64,000 nt of DNA from Pseudomonas lini (lineage in GTDB: Bacteria > Pseudomonadota > Gammaproteobacteria > Pseudomonadales > Pseudomonadaceae): contig NZ_JAUSSR010000012.1 of the NCBI RefSeq assembly GCF_030812475.1, positions 1 to 64,000 of the forward strand, written 5' to 3'. Every line of letters begins with the position of its first letter. The first letter of the stretch is position 1. The position numbers and the translations under genes are program-made. Below the pieces are notes generated by a model. That model was not told the origin of the DNA and ran no database searches. It saw nothing but the letters and a program-made list of their open reading frames with translations. This document shows, one piece after another, positions 61,633 through 64,000 of this stretch.

Positions 61633-62026
61633 TGGTGGAGCCGGGGGGATTTGAACCCCCGTCCGCCAGTACTCCGCTGTCGGTACTACATGCGTAGCCG
61701 TGTCTATTAAGTTAACCCTCAGCGACCCGACGGGCAGGGTGCATTGGGCGAGTTGTGTAAGTTTTAGCCGCTTCGTCCACAACGTACTGCACGGCGATTC
61801 TGTTCTATATGACAATCACTTTGGGTTTACAGACATCCCCTGATGATTGCTGGACCCGAAGGTACCAGGAGGGAAGGGCTAAGGCTGCTTACGCAGCGAG
61901 AGCGTATTCCCCGTAGGTTTCGTCATTGGCAACTATAGAAAGTTGCAACAGTGGATTTACGAGTTCTGTTACCAACTCGGCATGCACCTAAAGTTTCGCA
62001 ACCGGCGTCGAATCCTAAACGGCCCC
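61633..62026 (-). ncRNA. ssrA: Transfer-messenger RNA (tmRNA)
   Basis: On the minus strand the gene starts GGGGCCGTTTAGGATTCGAC and ends in a T-loop and acceptor stem with CCA (TGG at 61633-61635), 394 nt, the usual size for Pseudomonas. The tag reading frame at 61889-61930 encodes ANDETYGEYALAA and a TAA stop. tmRNA with SmpB rescues stalled ribosomes. Its 3' end is a common integration site for islands, in line with the AT-rich region that follows on the lower-coordinate side. Confidence 0.96.
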
Positions 62027-62121
62027 GAGCCTGTTGCTCTGTGAATCATGGTGAGCAACAAGCCTGCGTAGTGTACGCCAACACGCGCGAGAAGGCCAAC
62101 CCGAAGGTTGGTCACCACAGA

Positions 62122-62400
62122 TTATGGGGTGGGTTGGTTGCGCTGTTGGTCGGCGAGTGCCGAAGCCTGGGTGGCCTCGGTGACGCATTTATTGTCGTCC
62201 CCGGCGGCTTTGGACGCCTCGGCGCTGGACATCAGTCGCTTGATCTCCATGGCGGTGTTGCTGGAGCTCGCCGGCAGTGAAGTTACTTTGTTTTTGAGCT
62301 CTTGGAGCTTGCTCGTACAAAGGTCGTTGTCCGCAGCAAATACGGGAGAGGCCAACATTGCAGCAGAAATGAACAGACCAGCGAATGCGGTACGTTTCAT
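62122..62400 (-). CDS. Small secreted protein, paralogue A (92 aa)
   Basis: A 92-residue protein with a Sec signal peptide (MKRTAFAGLFISAAMLASPV, cut near AFA) and a mature helical domain of about 70 residues with two Cys (DLCTSKLQ, NKCVTEA) that can form a disulfide in the periplasm. The ATG has GGAGAT before it. It shares start region, signal, Cys pattern and length with the next gene, indicating a tandem duplication. Function unknown. Confidence 0.82.
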   Translation of the reverse strand: MKRTAFAGLFISAAMLASPVFAADNDLCTSKLQELKNKVTSLPASSSNTAMEIKRLMSSAEASKAAGDDNKCVTEATQASALADQQRNQPTP

Positions 62401-62604
62401 GGGTATCTCCTTGAGCTGATGGTCTCGCGGTGCTGCCGTATGAGCAGGCGGCCCGGCCGAGGTCGGAAAACCGGCCACGATTGATGGGGCCTACTTAAAA
62501 GACTACGGCGCTGCGAAGGAATTCGTTTCTTGCAAAAAATGCTATGAAAAAACGGTTTGATAGAAGCATTGGCATTATAGAGGATTAGCCGAGCCTCAGA
62601 TGCA

Positions 62605-62631
62605 ACAAAACCCGCACTTGGCGGGTTTTGG
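62605..62631 (-). terminator. Terminator after secreted paralogue B
   Basis: A perfect nine-base stem AAAACCCGC / GCGGGTTTT with loop ACTTG lies 78 bases after the stop of the gene at 62708; on the minus strand the stem ends in TTTTG. It separates the two paralogues, so each has its own transcript. The rest of the 62401-62707 gap shows no gene. Confidence 0.7.
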
Positions 62632-62707
62632 TTTGCTTCGTATTTGGGGTGAGCCAATACGCCAACAATCCCATAAGGCCAACCCGAAGGCTGGCGCTTT
62701 GCTGGGG

Positions 62708-62989
62708 CTATTGTGTTTTGCCACCGTCACTGGATTTCTGGATATCCTGAATGGTCTGAGTCGTCTCGGCGATGCAATCTTCAGTGCCTTTTTTAGTGCC
62801 CAATGCGTGAGAGGCTTTGGCTTTCTCGACGGAGGCCGCCACCTGATCACTCATCTCTGGAGAAATCTGTGCTTTGGCATTTTCGATGGTTTTCAGATTG
62901 GTCGTGCAGAGGTCGTCTGTGGCGGCAAACGAGGTGGAGGCCATCATGGAAGCAGTAACGAACAGACCTAACAGTACAGAACGTTTCAT
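62708..62989 (-). CDS. Small secreted protein, paralogue B (93 aa)
   Basis: A 93-residue protein with a signal peptide (MKRSVLLGLFVTASMMASTS, cut near FAA) and a helical mature domain with two Cys (DLCTTNLK, EDCIAET), matching paralogue A. The leader region CAAGGAGATACAC is almost the same as that of paralogue A. Function unknown, periplasmic location predicted. Confidence 0.82.
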   Translation of the reverse strand: MKRSVLLGLFVTASMMASTSFAATDDLCTTNLKTIENAKAQISPEMSDQVAASVEKAKASHALGTKKGTEDCIAETTQTIQDIQKSSDGGKTQ

Positions 62990-63117
62990 GTGTATCTCCT
63001 TGAGCTGAGGGTCCAGGCTTCGCTGGCCATCAGGACGGGCTGCCGAGTGTGGGGAAGACCCGCGTTTTGCGGGGCTTGAACAGTGGACTGCGGCGGCGCG
63101 TCAGGGTTCTGTTTTTT

Positions 63118-64000
63118 TTAGATCGCCTTCGCCCGGGTGACCCGATCCACTAGATACACCAGGCCGTGGTAGTCGATTCCGCCATGTTGCGTCAGGCCTA
63201 TTTCACAGGTGCGGCTGGTGGAAATCCCTTCGCTGCATTGCTGCACGGCATCCTTGAGCGTACGCAAGGCATGGGCGTTCAACTCCGGTGTGCTGAAGCC
63301 CTTGTCGCCGGCAAATCCGCAGCAGTGAATGCCTTCGGGAATGACCACGTTCTTGCTGCATTTACGCGCCAGATCGATCAGTGCCTGGCTTTCGCCCAGG
63401 TGCTGGGTGCTGCAGGTGACATGTACCGCGATCGGCGCTTCCTGGGGGGTGAAGTCCAGGCGATCCATCAGGTGCGTGCGGATGAAACGCACCGGGTCGT
63501 ACAGGTCCAGCCGAACCTGGCCAAGGTCCTGAACCAGGCGCAAGGTGCAGGGGCTGGTGTCGCAGTAGATCGGGTCGAGCCCGCCACGACTGGCGTGCAG
63601 CAACGCGCCGATCAGTTCCTGGCGTTTGTGTTCGGCCTGCTCGGCGTAGCCTTTGGAGGCGAAGGGCTGACCGCAGCAGAGGCTGTCCTGGTTGTCTGGA
63701 AACACCACCTGGTAACCGGCTTTTTCCAGTAGCCCACGGGTTTTGTGGTAGAGCGACATCTGCTCTTTATCACCGGCCGCGGGCCCCATGACCCGTGACA
63801 CGCAGGCCGCGAGGTACACGACTCGAGGACGCTGGTCCGACACGCTTGGGCTGAAGCGAATGGCCTTTTCCGGTTGCGGCATGGCGTTGGTCCATTGCGG
63901 GACCTGGCCTTTGGATAATCGCGTCAGCGTGGCCGAGAGTTTTGCCAGTCGCGGCGCGCCCAACAGCATCCGCGCGCCGTTGGCCACGTGCAGGGTGAAG
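63118..64000 (-). CDS. D-lactate dehydrogenase-type FAD/Fe-S oxidoreductase, C-terminal part
   Basis: The last ~294 codons of a protein that starts beyond the right edge. The segment has two CCG-domain motifs (DNQDSLCCGQPFASKGY and EGIHCCGFAGDKGF), each with paired Cys as in the heterodisulfide-reductase-like cysteine-rich domains found at the C-terminus of large FAD-linked D-lactate dehydrogenases of Pseudomonas (about 940 residues, in the lld operon). GIDYHGLVYLVDRVTRAKAI is the C-terminus. The N-terminal FAD and 4Fe-4S domains are outside, so the exact substrate (D-lactate or another 2-hydroxyacid) is inferred. Confidence 0.78.
   Translation of the reverse strand, partial: FTLHVANGARMLLGAPRLAKLSATLTRLSKGQVPQWTNAMPQPEKAIRFSPSVSDQRPRVVYLAACVSRVMGPAAGDKEQMSLYHKTRGLLEKAGYQVVFPDNQDSLCCGQPFASKGYAEQAEHKRQELIGALLHASRGGLDPIYCDTSPCTLRLVQDLGQVRLDLYDPVRFIRTHLMDRLDFTPQEAPIAVHVTCSTQHLGESQALIDLARKCSKNVVIPEGIHCCGFAGDKGFSTPELNAHALRTLKDAVQQCSEGISTSRTCEIGLTQHGGIDYHGLVYLVDRVTRAKAI

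Noticed and set aside
61606..61815. 69-codon minus-strand frame inside tmRNA
   Set aside because: It overlaps the structured part of ssrA outside the tag frame and has no ribosome site.
1..64000. CRISPR array
   Set aside because: No regularly spaced direct repeats with unique spacers were seen; the REP copies are dispersed palindromes.

Overview
The window is a piece of a Pseudomonas chromosome, most likely of the P. fluorescens species complex. The evidence is the 5S rRNA type, the many copies of the short palindromic REP element typical of that group, the gene families, and the order recC-recB-recD, LysR-mmsA-mmsB, which I recall also from P. putida. Most genes are GC-rich with Pseudomonas-like codon use. 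One block, about 51.9-61.6 kb, is visibly AT-rich and looks foreign.

Layout. 0-9.6 kb: the 3' end of a 5S rRNA, its terminator, and the overlapping recC-recB-recD operon (RecBCD nuclease/helicase). 9.6-13.5 kb: a LysR regulator divergent from mmsA-mmsB (valine/methylmalonate semialdehyde catabolism). 13.5-21.6 kb: ordinary accessory metabolism: a cupin, MerR, two flavodoxin-fold quinone reductases (one mdaB-like), two LysR regulators, a TauE/SafE permease, an ABM monooxygenase, an SDR and a SulP transporter. 21.6-33.4 kb: a two-partner secretion locus on the minus strand: TpsB, a HlyC-type lysine acyltransferase, a 2754-residue TpsA whose C-terminus looks like a serine esterase, then small lipoproteins, the first translationally coupled to tpsA. 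33.7-34.4 kb: a FitAB/VapBC-type toxin-antitoxin pair. 34.4-41.3 kb: a chemoreceptor, a histidine phosphatase/PAP2 pair that may act on envelope lipids or LPS, and a KaiC-like ATPase operon with its histidine kinase. 41.6-42.3 kb: hipB with a broken hipA fused to a nitrilase-like remnant. 42.3-48.6 kb: LacI-regulated MFS transporter plus amidase, and a D-amino-acid dehydrogenase divergent from a LysR regulator. 48.6-51.7 kb: degraded and Pseudomonas-specific small genes, including a decayed tyrosine integrase and a cold-shock-domain protein.

51.9-61.6 kb reads as a decayed genomic island next to the 3' end of ssrA (tmRNA). It carries a two-gene helicase/PLD-nuclease system that matches type I Mokosh anti-phage defence, a frameshifted IS66 element, a DUF927-like fragment, the 3' end of a group II intron, and a two-gene operon of unknown function. 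A degenerate direct repeat of the ssrA 3' end lies at its far side. After tmRNA come two paralogous secreted proteins and the C-terminal part of an iron-sulfur D-lactate dehydrogenase-type protein that runs off the window.

The most interesting parts are the Mokosh-like locus, whose kinase domain appears to have lost its catalytic residues, and the TPS locus, which combines a lysine acyltransferase, an esterase-like tip and a coupled lipoprotein that could be the immunity partner.
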